Positions 45,704 through 56,440 of a stretch of 64,000 bases of DNA are shown piece after piece. Position 1 is the stretch's first letter, and each line of letters starts with the position of its first letter. The stretch is from Oscheius tipulae. Taxonomy: Eukaryota; Nematoda; Chromadorea; Rhabditida; Rhabditidae. The stretch is from contig JASJZH010000006.1 in the NCBI GenBank assembly GCA_037178975.1, forward strand, positions 1,612,001 to 1,676,000, read 5' to 3'. The translations under genes were made by a program, and so were the position numbers. The notes under the pieces are model-generated. The model searched no databases. It saw nothing but the letters and a program-made list of their open reading frames with translations, and had not been told where the DNA came from.

Positions 45704-46794
45704 TCTGAAATGGAACCGTGTGAATAACCCAAATAGGGAAAAGAGCAAAATGACGGGAGTGATACGGAATGGTTCCTTTTAAAGGAATCCACGCCCAAAG
45801 CTCAAGACATAACGGGCGCTTCGGTATTGGCAAATAGTGAAATGCCATGTCGACGCAATAAAAAATTGGCCTCACAATAGAGGATGCCTCAACGATAAGT
45901 CGAACCCTGACTGTTCCTGCATCCGTCATAGAAAAGTGGAAATTAGGAGCCATCTGAATTTTGGTTAATCATCCAAAGAGAGATAATGTCGGAGTTCATT
46001 AGGACAAACACTATACTTCATAAGTTCCCCCCTCTTCGAAAAGTCTTTAGAGATAACTTTCCTTTTTCTTTGATTCATCGAAACACGATGTTTCTGCTTT
46101 TAAACCAATAGTACTTCAAATTGTTCAGGAAAACGGTATACGCAAGTGTGACGTTAACTAAAAAACAACATCCACTACTGGAAGATTCAGTTTCTCAAAG
46201 AGGGAAGCCCGCACTTGTCATTGCACTGTTTCAATCTCTCAATCGTTTGAACCAGTGGGCAAATCTCGAAAACTTCCATATAGGTGTTTTCAGATTGGTG
46301 TCGGTGGAAACAGTCAATCAGGACTGCATGCAGCAAACTTCCAAGAGTTGATTGACGGATTCGACCACGATGACGTTATTGTTTACTATTATAAGCCCTG
46401 CTTATTATCATACGCTGGACACTAAATTTTTAAAAGGGGTTCAAGTTCGAGAAGTTGAATTACCACAGTCAGCAGTCATCTGAGCTACTGAGCACCCTAT
46501 TATCTACGATCGGTGAACGTTTTAATCCAGAAATTATACAAAAAAAATCGAATCTGCCTTGGTTTAGGGCGTTCAGTAATCTCCCCAACAGTTTGCGCTG
46601 CCTGGACTGCCTGGACTAGAGATTTGCACCCAATATAATTTCCAAAGATACTCTTTTGGAATGAGGCTGTCTCGTTTTCACTGTGGAACAGTTTGACCTT
46701 GCTATGGTACTTCGAAACTAATGTTACGTCGCATCTCTGACTCAAAAAGGCTCAACCTTGCAGCTCGAATAAGTTGCAGAAACTGAAAGTCTAG
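45704..46794. other. Stretch with isolated exon-like pieces
   Basis: After a TTTTCAG at about 46293 a frame reads IGVGGNSQSGLHAANFQELI then DGFDHDDVIVYYYKPC and stops, which looks coding. A frame before it (46165-46290, ending WANLENFHIG) may also be. They may be 5' exons of the gene at 46795 or a separate short gene. Nothing else is recognised. Confidence 0.3.
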
Positions 46795-47236
46795 GCTTGA
46801 ATTCTGTGATCGGAAGCGTCAGAAAAACTGTAACTGGAGTCGTCGGAGGTGTTGTTAACACACTTAGCGATCTCATCATTAAAGTTGTCAAGTCTACTAA
46901 ACATTACTGGCTTGTTCTCTGCAGGGTCGTTTTGCCGAGTTGTCTCAGGTCAACATAACATTCACCATTGATGAAAAGGTAATCGATGCCCATGGAACTG
47001 ATAGTAAGAGGCTGATGTTTGATTTAACCTATACGTCGCAGAAATTTTGAAGTTTATCGAGTCGCAACATGATCGTGGTGTGGCTAAGCCTTTTCCATCC
47101 ACACAAAGGTGGCATTTGACGGGTTGAATCGCGCTACTTCCGAAGTCAACATCAAGATGGAACGTGCTGATGGAAAGACAGTATCTTATTCAGAATGCGT
47201 ATGCAATTGTAACATCGGATTGAGTATGTTCTAAGA
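46795..47236 (+). CDS. Unrecognised multi-exon gene, 3' part
   Basis: Exon-like pieces: 46795-46883 (GLNSVIGSVRKTVTGVVGG... LSDLIIK), then 46925-about 47000 (GRFAELSQVNITFTIDEKVI...), a piece around 47038-47100, and about 47108-47236 (VAFDGLNRATSEVNIKMERA... SECVCNCN, stop). The first join is in phase with a 45-base intron; the later ones I could not make consistent. Amphipathic strands, a Gly/Val-rich helix and a C-terminal Cys cluster would suit a secreted protein. No family assigned and the start is not found. Confidence 0.4.
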
Positions 47237-47498
47237 TGTAATAAATGCTTTGTCTAGTACAGGATGAGAGCATTTGCTCTCTTGTCTGATTGAGGTTTTA
47301 TTTCCTTTTCATTTTCATTCGCGCCGCAAGTTTCACTTCCTTTCACTACCCAAGCTTTGTGTATAGTCCTCTTTTTCTGCTGAGACCTAATGCGGACATT
47401 GGGTTTTCTTGCACCCAGTCACGGAAAGAGTGAAATCACTAAATTGCAACCATTCATATAAAAGCTTGTCCACTGATGTACTCAACACGCTTTCTGAG

Positions 47499-48318
47499 AT
47501 GGAAGACACCTCTCGCATCAAGGCTTACCGTTTTGTGGTCCATTCAGCAGTCACATTCTCGGTGGTAGCTGTCTTCTCCGTCTGCATAACCTTGCCTCTA
47601 GTCTACAGTTATGTGGACCGAGTCAAGGTGAGTATGAACCGCGAAATCAACTACTGCAAGTCCTCGGCAAAATATATTTATTCTGAAATCAATGTTGCTC
47701 GCTCTGTGGCCGCTGGCAATCGTACTGCTCGTCAAGTTGGCTATGGATCCGATGATTCGGCTGTCAGTGGTGGCTCAAGTGGAGGAGACTGCAGTGGCTG
47801 CTGCCTCCCTGGTAGCCATGCCCAGAAGGACCTCAAGGGCCATCTGGTCCTCCTGGCCCTGCTGGAGATGCAGGAAGCGATGGGCAGCCTAACCGGAGGG
47901 AGGTGGACAAGGAGCACCTGGCCCTGCTGGTCCTAAGGGAGCTCCTGGACCTGCTGGAAACCCAGGACAACCCGGAGGACCTGGACAGCCCGGACCTGAT
48001 GCTCAAAGCGAGGATCTTAGTCCTGGTCCTCCTGGCCCTACCGGGCCTGCTGGGCCACCTGGACCCGCAGGACAGCCTGGCCAGCCTGGTGGACCGGGAA
48101 CTGCTGGCAAGTTATAGACATGACAAGTTGAAACACCTTTCAGGACCTCCCGGACCCAAGGGACCTAAAGGAATTGACGGACAGCCCGGTAATGATGGTA
48201 ATCCCGGACGGCCTGGAGAAGCTGGACAATCTGGAGGATCGGGAGAAAAGAGAACTGTCCCAAGTATTGCGCTATTGATGGTGGAGTTTTCTTCGAGGAC
48301 GGAACTCGTCGTCGCTGA
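47499..48318 (+). pseudogene. Cuticle collagen with several frame breaks
   Basis: The N-terminus (MEDTSRIKAYRFVVHSAVTF) has the nematode cuticle-collagen layout: a transmembrane/signal-anchor helix (FSVVAVFSVCITLPLVYSYV), a basic RTARQ processing-like site, then a C-x2-CC cluster. Gly-X-Y repeats follow but in changing frames. Shifts are needed near 47818 (before PEGPQGPSGPPGPAG), near 47890 (before [16 protein letters not shown]), around the intron at about 48112-48144, and near 48257, where one extra base would give TCPKYCAIDGGVFFEDGTRR. A TATA box (CATATAAAAG) is at 47455-47464. Either it is a recently decayed collagen or the consensus is poor in GC-rich repeats. Confidence 0.7.
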
Positions 48319-48827
48319 GTGTCATGACATAACTCTTGTGAATAAAACACTTTTCTCAGAAAGCACAAAATCAAACGGCTGTTTTTTTAAATAAAGAACA
48401 TGGACACTATGAGCCTTTGATTACCAATGGTCATCGGTCAACGAATTAGCGTTCTTGTTTGAATGTTTGGCAGAATGGAAACGGCAATAGAGACTTGGAA
48501 CAAGTTCATGGATTAATCATAGGAACAAATGTTTTCCGAAAGACCATAAGTGATGAGAAAACTTGCCTTGAACTACACTTTCGAGCAAGCTTACAAGTTA
48601 CAACGTGATAATTATTCCCTATTTGCTGATACGAAAATGAAGACATAACCAAACGTGCTAGAAGTTTGGCCTCTGTCTACCCTGGTACAGAAAAATATCC
48701 AAAACGTCTCAGCAGATTCGAATGTATTTGGGAAAACTTCACATTTGTGTGTTCATTTGTATGAGCTTCAGTCTAGACGAGGCAGACAAAAAGTTCTTGC
48801 CTGTTGTGTAGTAATATGGAGGTCCAT
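48319..48827. other. Intergenic stretch between convergent genes
   Basis: A possible AATAAA for the collagen is at 48342. No other gene, RNA or repeat recognised. Confidence 0.35.
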
Positions 48828-50683
48828 TCAAAATTGTGATGAATGTCGCACAGTAGCTCTAATTCCTCTCCTCGGGGACTGATGTGTCACCGTGACTGTC
48901 CCTTGATGCTGTATCTCGACAGCAATCTGGCTACTTCTCTTCGTTTTGAAGCAAATAAGCACGTCTCTTATGTCTTTGCTCATTCCAATGACAAACAATG
49001 GCGATAAACTTCCAGCTAACAGTAGGAGCTGAAATCAGCCAAGTTGAGACGCTTTCAAAGGCAAACCATGGACATGACTCTTTTGGTCAAAAAGATGGTT
49101 GAAGCTTGTATATCTCTAGTGAACACATAGAGGCTGTACAAGTTTGGAATCTGCAAAAGATTATAATTGTATACGCCTGCTACTTACCTGGAAGGCGAAA
49201 AATATAAACAAAGCCTGGTAGAGCAGCTGCTTCTCTCCATACGTGCTGGCACCTGTCGTTTTTCGCATCACTAACAGTTTGACGAAAATGGCGACATAAA
49301 GAAGGAAGCAGATAATTGGAAGAGCTACAGAAGAAAATAGCTCCAGCTAAGGAAGTACTTCAGTCTGTTTAAAAATGTTTCTACCCCAAACATAACCCTT
49401 GTCTTCATAGTGTACAGTCCATCTTGTAGATACTTTCCACAATAGTAGTTCCATCGATAGATATCCAGGTTACCTTTTTGTGTTTTATAGTAGCAATCCT
49501 GAAGGACAGCCGCAAGCGTAATGCCAAATATTGCAACCCAAACGATTCCCAAGGTTACAAAGAGAGCCTTTCCAGTCAAGAGCCTGGAGCCGGATGGTAA
49601 TAGAAAAATAAAGAATCGATGTAGGGCAATAAGAAGTGTAGCGATTTGCAACAGCCAATTAGATACGATTTCGAAACTTTTTATAAAGATGAAAATCCCT
49701 TAAAGCTACCATTTAGATTCTTTTAAAACTGTTCTGTATAGTTCACTGTTTCTAGAACATCTTTGAAAAATACACTGGACCGATTCGTCTCTCAATCTTT
49801 CGGAGACAGTAACCATAGATAAAAGTTTTTTTTGAACTTTTTTAGGATGATTTAATAACATTAAAGAGACATTTCGTTTACGGGTGAATAGGTGGACACG
49901 GGAATACGTTTCCAACTCGAGTGCGCCACAAATTTCGCTCAAACTGCATGTTTTGTTTTTCGGTGTTTTACTCTTGTTGTTGAAGACGACTTCTTAATGT
50001 GTTTAAACGACTCAATGGCAAAAGATGCCTCAGAAACGTCTAGTTCGACCCCAAAAATATGTAAGAAATATGTAGAAAATACGAAAAGGAGAGTCAAACA
50101 TCGTTTTCTCAATTTTCTTTTTTATTCTCGGTATTTTTGGCGTCGAACTGGACGTTTCTAGGCAGTTCTCTTTTTAGTGCTGAGTCGTTTGAACACATTT
50201 AGAGGTCATAATAATGAGTGTAAAACACCGAAAAATCCTTTAAACCCTATAACTCACCTGTTTCCAAATATGTTCGAACGTCATCAATGTCTAGGCCGAA
50301 AAGAGGAAGAGTGCAGACAAATTCAGCTGTTAGAATTAAGGCATTGGCTGCAAGAATATGCATTACCAGGATATAATACGGATTCTGAACTACTAGTTTT
50401 ATATTGTTCCCTATCTTACGTTTAAGAACTTTTTCCCTCCTCTGACCAAAACTGCTAAGAATGTCCCGTTAACAAAGAACGAGACCGAAAGAGAGATGAA
50501 ATATGCGTAAATAAGTAACCAATAGATAGCATCTTTTTCGTCCGGAGGAACATCAACGCCCGGTTCTTTTATTCCGTTCGGTACGGTTGTGTAGATGTCA
50601 AGAGGAGAAAAAGTGTAAGCTGCCATTTGAGGCAACTCCTTATGACAAGAGACAGCGATGAATGAACTCGGAGATTGGTTCAT
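48828..50683 (-). CDS. Seven-helix serpentine receptor
   Basis: Six reverse-strand exons join in phase to 374 residues: 50420-50683, 50258-50384, 49397-49698, 49188-49346, 49079-49150 and 48828-49028. Helix 1 is AIYWLLIYAYFISLSVSFFV; helix 2 contains NPYYILVMHILAANALILTA; helix 3 ends LLIALHRFFIFLLP (HRF in the DRY position); helix 5 ALPIICFLLYVAIFVKLLVM; helix 6 LFIFFAFQIPNLYS; helix 7 LLLLAGSLSPLFVIGMSKDI followed by a Thr/Ser/His tail. The fifth intron uses a weak donor (GTCATG) but keeps the frame. It is a nematode chemoreceptor-like GPCR; the exact class is not settled. The 560-base second intron holds no coding exon. Confidence 0.75.
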
Positions 50684-51350
50684 AAAACATTCATGTTTTA
50701 TGATTATCCGGTCGGGACATGTGTTTTTGCAGCAGCGTTGACCTCGCTTTCACATCTTTCGAAGGTCTTTTGATAACTTCCAGTCGAGCTACCCCGACAG
50801 GAGCAACGTTCCCTCAAGGAAGCTATCTCCCGGGTAGATCTTAGGTATGCCCCCCACCAATGTCAGTTGAGACCCCCACCGATAAACCCCCCACCCTTGC
50901 ACGATGTTTACAATGGCGAGAGTAATTCGAATTTTCCATTTTTCTCTCTTCTTCTGCCTTCCTGTTAATTATTTTTCACGTTCTTTTTTGTTATTTTGTT
51001 CGCAGAAAACATTCCGATAACCTATTTAGTCATTTCAGGAAAAGAAGACGAAAAAATGATCAGGTCATTTTTAAACCCATAAAAATTGGACATCCCTTGC
51101 CTTTCTTTTTTCTTACTTTTCTTGCCTTTCTAGTGTTTTCTTTCCTAAAATACTTAGGCTTAGTGCCGCTAGGGAAAGCAAACTGAAACGGGAAATCCCC
51201 GATTTTGGGGACTAATAAAAATTGATGTTTGGAAGGTCAATTTCGAAAAGTGGGGGGCATAACTAAGATGGGTGGGAGGCAAAATCTTTGGGGGGCTTTA
51301 CTGACTTTTGTGGGGGGCATATCTAAGATTTGTCCGGGTTTCGCATTTAT

Positions 51351-51609
51351 CCCCACTACCCTCGTTTTTGGTGAGGGACTCGACTGACAGGTGGGGGCAT
51401 ATCTAACTAGGGAATGTTTTTAGTTGGCCGTGGGATATCGAAACGAGATAGGTGCCATTCGAAAGAGCATCGAAAATGATGGTGTTTCCCAAATTTTCAG
51501 CTGCGGAATGAATGTCCTCTGCCTCCTGGAGCTCTACAAAGTTCTCGATTTTTGCCGCTTTGGCGTAATTGATTACTTGGTTCCCGGGCGCAGTCACAGC
51601 AATATGCGA
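51351..51609. repeat. Left arm of long inverted repeat, outer part
   Basis: 259 bases, the reverse complement of 53439-53697 with almost no mismatches in what I compared. An open frame runs through it on either strand only because the arms are copies of each other. Confidence 0.85.
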
Positions 51610-51612
51610 TTA

Positions 51613-52076
51613 TAGTCTATTTCCAACGTCCAGCGGCACCTGAATTTGAACGCTGACGGCACAGTATTTGCGCGCGAACAAGAAATTCCAAAACTTTGAA
51701 TTTTCTTCATTTTCCGCATACTTTTTACAAATTCTGACTGTTTAACCGAATTCTAGACATACATAAACCTACTTGACAACAAATTTAGGGGAAATATCTA
51801 AGAAAAGCGTTGAAAATAGCCAAAATATGTGAGCAGAGCTCCTTTCTGGCTTCCACGCTTTTTTAGGCGTTTTTCTGGCAGATTTTTCTACAAAATGGGT
51901 GTCAAGTAGATATTCTTAGGCCCCGAATTCAATGCCAATGTTAAAACAACGAAAAATGACTTTAAACACTCAAAAATAGCGAATCTGAGCCCGGGCTACT
52001 GTAATTTCCTCGCAAGACCTTTCGCATTCTACCTTTAAAGAATTCGTAAGTGCCGCTGGAGGTTGGAAATAGACTA
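51613..52076. mobile_element. Nested MITE in the left arm
   Basis: 464 bases with about 27-base inverted ends (TAGTCTATTTCCAACGTCCA / mirrored TGGAGGTTGGAAATAGACTA). It is flanked by TA at 51611-51612 and 52077-52078. The other arm of the host element, at 53425-53445, preserves the uninterrupted site with one TA, which fixes the insertion point exactly. No coding capacity. Confidence 0.85.
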
Positions 52077-52078
52077 TA

Positions 52079-52211
52079 AGTGGTACAGGGGTTGTGCGCT
52101 CGCTTGTAATTTTTTTTCTCCCGGGTTCGATCCCCCAACTCGAAGCATTAATTTTTCTTTGTTTATCTTAAACGTTTATTATTTTTGCGTAGTTGTTTTC
52201 AATTGCACAAA
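52079..52211. repeat. Left arm of long inverted repeat, inner part, with tRNA-like pol III boxes
   Basis: Reverse complement of 53303-53438. It contains GTGGTACAGGGGTTGTGCGC (A-box-like) and GGGTTCGATCCCCC (B-box consensus) about 35 bases apart. The mirrored copy in the right arm gives an inward-facing pair. Confidence 0.75.
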
Positions 52212-52312
52212 CTGTACATCCAGCTTCCTCGCTTTACTATACCTTGATCAAAAGCGCGGTCAATAGGATCGCTTCTGGGTGTAAAAAGTTACTCCTTCCA
52301 TTCATTATAACG

Positions 52313-53273
52313 ATGTCCGCCAGCAAAATCGTTTCTTACCTCGCAAAGCTGTTCACTATCGTTGATGGTGAAAACACATTTACAAGTCTTACAAGAGAAG
52401 AGTCCAAAGTTGCCGACACTTTCAAAAGTATTCTACAAGAACTGGAGTATTCCCAGCTGGATATAGAAGAAGACCGTGAGCTAGATCTTATGGCTGATCT
52501 CGAAGTAGACGACGCATTGGTTGAGGAATACTCAACAGGCTCAAGTGATGACGAAGTTGAGGAACCAGTTGGGAAAAAGATCAGGTACCACTCCAATTAG
52601 AATTCATTAGTGGCATAGGTTTTCTGGAGATACCTATGTCTCTGTAGAAGAGGCCCAGAACGCCTTGAATTACTACCGTGATACAGAGAAAGGAATTCGT
52701 ACATTGGATTCTCTCAACAGCAAATACCGGTTCATAAAGACACCGAGCGATTTGAAGATGCTCCGTAGAGGCGAACAGTATGGGACGTTTTCTCATTTCT
52801 CAGTATACTGTTTGTCTTGTAGGAATGCATTCGATCATTCATAGAAATGCTGCTCTACGGGAAATCGGGGAAGCCCTTTATGAGTTTGTTGAAACAGCGT
52901 TCACCGAAGGAGTGTCGCTCTATGACCGTCATCTGCAAGAGGAAGCTCTGGACATAAACGAGAGAACTGTGAAGCTGAAAGGATTCAAAGCTTCAATCTC
53001 TTGGATCAGGAAATGGAAAAAGGCTCACAAAGTCTGCTCCAGACACATCACCAAGTTCGTTTCAAGAAGACAGGATACGTAACTGCTCCTTCCTCAAGTA
53101 GTCGTTTCGAAACACCCAATGAAGTATGTTTTCCAAAACCGACAGGCGAGATCTGTGAAGACTCCAATGGATGCCAACTCCGTCACTTTATCCGCTGTTC
53201 ATATTGTAACCAATTGTTGTGCTTCGAACATTTCCTTCGAACGCCTCATAGCACAACTTGTTCCAAAATGTAA
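52313..53273 (+). CDS. Element-encoded CENP-B/Tc5-type HTH protein
   Basis: Exons 52313-52584 (MSASKIVSYLAKLFTIVDGE..., an acidic region with DLMADLEVDDALVEEY), 52619-52764, and 52823 onward join in phase. The third exon encodes GFKASISWIRKWKKAHKVCS followed by RHITKF, matching the second helix-turn-helix of CENP-B/Tc5-type DNA-binding domains. The frame ends at 53082, but an overlapping frame (about 53060-53273) continues with a Cys/His-rich module (IRCSYCNQLLCFEHFL...TTC) that is probably the true C-terminus after a frameshift or unrecognised intron. No DDE motif seen. Function in element mobility or DNA binding is inference. Confidence 0.6.
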
Positions 53274-53302
53274 ATTTCCACTTTTTATCTGCTGCAAACA
53301 AT

Positions 53303-53697
53303 TTTGTGCAATTGAAAACAACTACGCAAAAATAATAAACGTTTAAGATAAACAAAGAAAAATTAATGCTTCGAGTTGGGGGATCGAACCCGGGAGAAAA
53401 AAAATTACAAGCGAGCGCACAACCCCTGTACCATTTATTCGCATATTGCTGTGACTGCGCCCGGGAACCAAGTAATCAATTACGCCAAAGCGGCAAAAAT
53501 CGAGAACTTTGTAGAGCTCCAGGAGGCAGAGGACATTCATTCCGCAGCTGAAAATTTGGGAAACACCATCATTTTCGATGCTCTTTCGAATGGCACCTAT
53601 CTCGTTTCGATATCCCACGGCCAACTAAAAACATTCCCTAGTTAGATATGCCCCCACCTGTCAGTCGAGTCCCTCACCAAAAACGAGGGTAGTGGGG
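53303..53697. repeat. Right arm of long inverted repeat
   Basis: A continuous 395-base arm. It carries the reverse B box (GGGGGATCGAACCCGG at about 53380) and preserves the empty MITE insertion site. Confidence 0.85.
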
Positions 53698-53756
53698 GGC
53701 TTGACTGACAAAAGTGGGGGGTGATTCTGACAACTTTCAAAAAGGTGGGGGGCATA

Positions 53757-56154
53757 ACTGCGATTTCCTCCTATCTCCCAAACTGACTTGACAGCAATTA
53801 GAGTGTGCACAAAATAACTTACTAATTACCAATAATGACTTCAGACACATAGAGACTTTTGGACATTTAAAACTAGATGTTTAAATACTGTACCGTTTTC
53901 ATAGGCTTACAAGTACTAGCATAGCTTTTGACTAATTTTTCTAGGCTAACCTTTTTATCTTAATCTTTCTGACCAGCTGATCTATGGCTTACTGTTCGAG
54001 AAAATGTTTTATTAACGAATAATATGAAATGCACTCTGATACCCGTATTGAAAATCGTGATCTCTTACAGTGATTATACAAGAGTCTCCTGTACACTTTC
54101 GTTGTCGGTGCAATTTATCGACTCGGATGTGCTGCTATGTCTTTTTCTTACATGCTAAAATGTTTTGTTGATACTTGAACAAACGATACTCACTCTCATC
54201 TGGCACGCGATACACCATAGCAGTAGATTCAATCCGACATAAGTAATGCAAATGGTGATAATGTAGATGAAAATGACTAGCGAATACGGTTCAGATGGTA
54301 TTATCATTGTGAAAAATGAGAAGGAGGACCTGCCGACTGTCTAGTACAATGGGCTAGCCAAAATTGTTGATACAGCTGGATGAAACAAACATTTGCGACG
54401 GAGATCTGGCTCTTACCACCTAGGGTATGTGGATGGCTCTAAGCAAGTGTTTCCTATGTATAAATGTTCAGGTCATTTGCTAATCAATAACCAATAAAAG
54501 CTGCTCTAACATTTAAAGCCCAAAAATCTTGTCGTTTTCAGAAGAGATCAATGCGTTTTCGTATTCCCTTTGTTCCAACTTTCTAGATGACACACAATTT
54601 ACGGTAAGATACATGGTAAGCAGGTCTCCTTATCCCGTTAAAATGCATCTTGGCTTGAAATAAAGTTTTACAGAAGACTTGGTCTGAATGAACTATATCA
54701 CCCGGCAAGCCCGGTTTTTGGTTATCTCCAACCAGTTTCCAGACTTTCGACTATTGCTGTCAATAGTTGTTACGTGTATGATAAGACTATAGAAGCTGCA
54801 AAAATGTAGGCAGCCAAATTTAGAAGCGAATGCTTCGAACAATACAATTGACAAGTTCTGATGGGCCACTTATAAGACGCAAAGTCTTATTGTGATGTTG
54901 GGTGCTGTAGAAAGTCAACCAAATTCTATGTGTGCTCCAATCCTTTTCTGATCACAAGAAGAGTAATATAGTACCAGCAGCCTGCGGCTGCTACGCAGTC
55001 GTTTAGTCTTTAGTTGTCTAGTCGAGCTTTATGCTGCTTTCTGCCAATAACTAATCTCTCTCTTAATTGCCAATAATTCTTGACTTACCATTTTTGCTTC
55101 GTGGCCACGGGAAAGCAAACATAAACAAACAGAGTCAACCACAGGCATCATCGCGCTTTCATAGTTTTGATGATCCGCTATCAAAATATTAAAGAACTGT
55201 CTTGCAGAATTTCACAAACACAAATACTGAAGTTTGGTTTTGCTTAATGAGTATGATGTTTGAGGCAATAAGTAGGTTCTCAGAATTTAGTTGACAAGTC
55301 AGTTGTGACTAGAAGATTGACTGCAACAGCATAGAAATAGCCTGCTAAGAAGAACCTGTCTTTTGTTCTTCCAAAACAAAAACTAACTCAAAAACGTTAC
55401 TAACTAATTGATCAAAAAGATGCTTTTATCACTTCTTGGTCTCTAAACCTGCTTCAATTCATTGAATTTTTCCTTTCTGATTTGTGTGCTATCAGAAATC
55501 ACTCCAGTTCTTGCTCTGGGCTGGTATGAGAGGCTTTTACGCAGTTGCCAGCGATAAGAATAAAAGATAAAAACTGTTTGCTAATTCGAACTCGAAGTCA
55601 TTAATCGCACCATCTTTTGGCTGGCAAAACCTAACAAGGAGCAAAAACCAAAAAAATGTACCCAACTAGATGAGTTTTCTATTTACAGCTAGTGAAAAGT
55701 TTGAAAGGATATGATTCATCCTTTAAAAAGTGACCTGCTTCCTGAATTATGAGGATGACAAAACAACTGATACCGTTTTGTGAGGTTAAAAAGTATCGGT
55801 GATCACAGAAGAAGTCAATAAGTTGGCAAACGACAAAACCGGGCTGAAAAAGTGACTGTGCCGTTCCCAGTTATTACAAAAATTGTATAAATTTTAAAAG
55901 TTTTTAAAAAAATAAAAATAATATTATAATATAAAAATAGATTTTTAAGACACCATACAGACAGACACAATTCGCGTTCAAAAGGATTGCATTCATATTA
56001 GATGTTCTCGAGAGTTCGTTTGTTCACGCTCAATTTATCGCAACAAACATACAAACAAAATCTTTCTAATGCATTATTTTCTGTCGTGAACCATAGATCG
56101 AGGATTAGTTAAGGGCAGACACCCTCCTTCTTTTAGCCTTATTTATTTTCACAC
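53757..56154. other. 2.4 kb stretch without recognisable genes
   Basis: No long open frame on either strand, no tRNA and no clear repeat. An extremely AT-rich block (A/T runs) lies at about 55875-55945. The stretch may be intergenic or contain non-coding RNA not visible by eye. Confidence 0.4.
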
Positions 56155-56440
56155 TAGTATAAAAGACTTTCTTCGTTTACCACTTTGCACCACATTCTCA
56201 AAAGTCGTGCTTGCTAGTGTTCTCAGTAAGACTTGGCTGAAGACGAAATAATCTCACGAGTGTCAGTCGCTTCTTTTGTCAGACACCTGCAGCCACTGTA
56301 TCTGTCTCCAAGAATCCGAATGTAAGGTCATCACGACGTCGGACTCCTCATCTGCGGATACTACCAGATCAAGTTTTCCTGCTGGAGGACTCGCCGGATG
56401 CAAGAACTCTGGCAGCGCATTGAGCTGCGGCTGCTCATAA
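56155..56440 (+). pseudogene. Decayed copy of the i-type lysozyme gene
   Basis: Starting with a TATAAAAG-containing promoter remnant, bases 56262-56380 match the second exon of the lysozyme at 58188 (tcgcttcttttgtcag, then CHCICLQE-coding sequence with small deletions). The sequence then jumps to the end of the third exon (GGACTCGCCGGATGCAAGAA... GCTGCGGCTGCTCATAA). About 200 bases of coding sequence are missing and the frame is broken. No separate first exon remains intact. Confidence 0.8.

Larger units (their letters stand above)
50848..53754. mobile_element. Composite foldback DNA transposon with HTH gene
   Basis: The ends are perfect 11-base inverted repeats TGCCCCCCACC / GGTGGGGGGCA, each bordered by TA (50846-50847 and 53755-53756), consistent with a TA target duplication. 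Inside, a long inverted repeat (left 51351-51609 plus 52079-52211; right 53303-53697) is nearly perfect, and several GGGGGGCATA motifs lie subterminally. The centre carries a gene with a CENP-B/Tc5-type helix-turn-helix. No DDE catalytic core is seen, so the copy is probably non-autonomous or its nuclease is unrecognised. The left arm is interrupted by a nested MITE. Confidence 0.75.

Noticed and set aside
47903-48394. Forward 163-codon Leu/Asp-rich frame
   Set aside because: It is an off-frame reading of the collagen Gly-X-Y repeats.
51403-51615. Open frames inside the inverted arms (also 53343-53645)
   Set aside because: The two frames are copies of the same repeat in opposite orientation; no splice or start context and no motif.
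52336-52596. Reverse Ser-rich frame
   Set aside because: Antisense of the acidic exon of the transposon gene.
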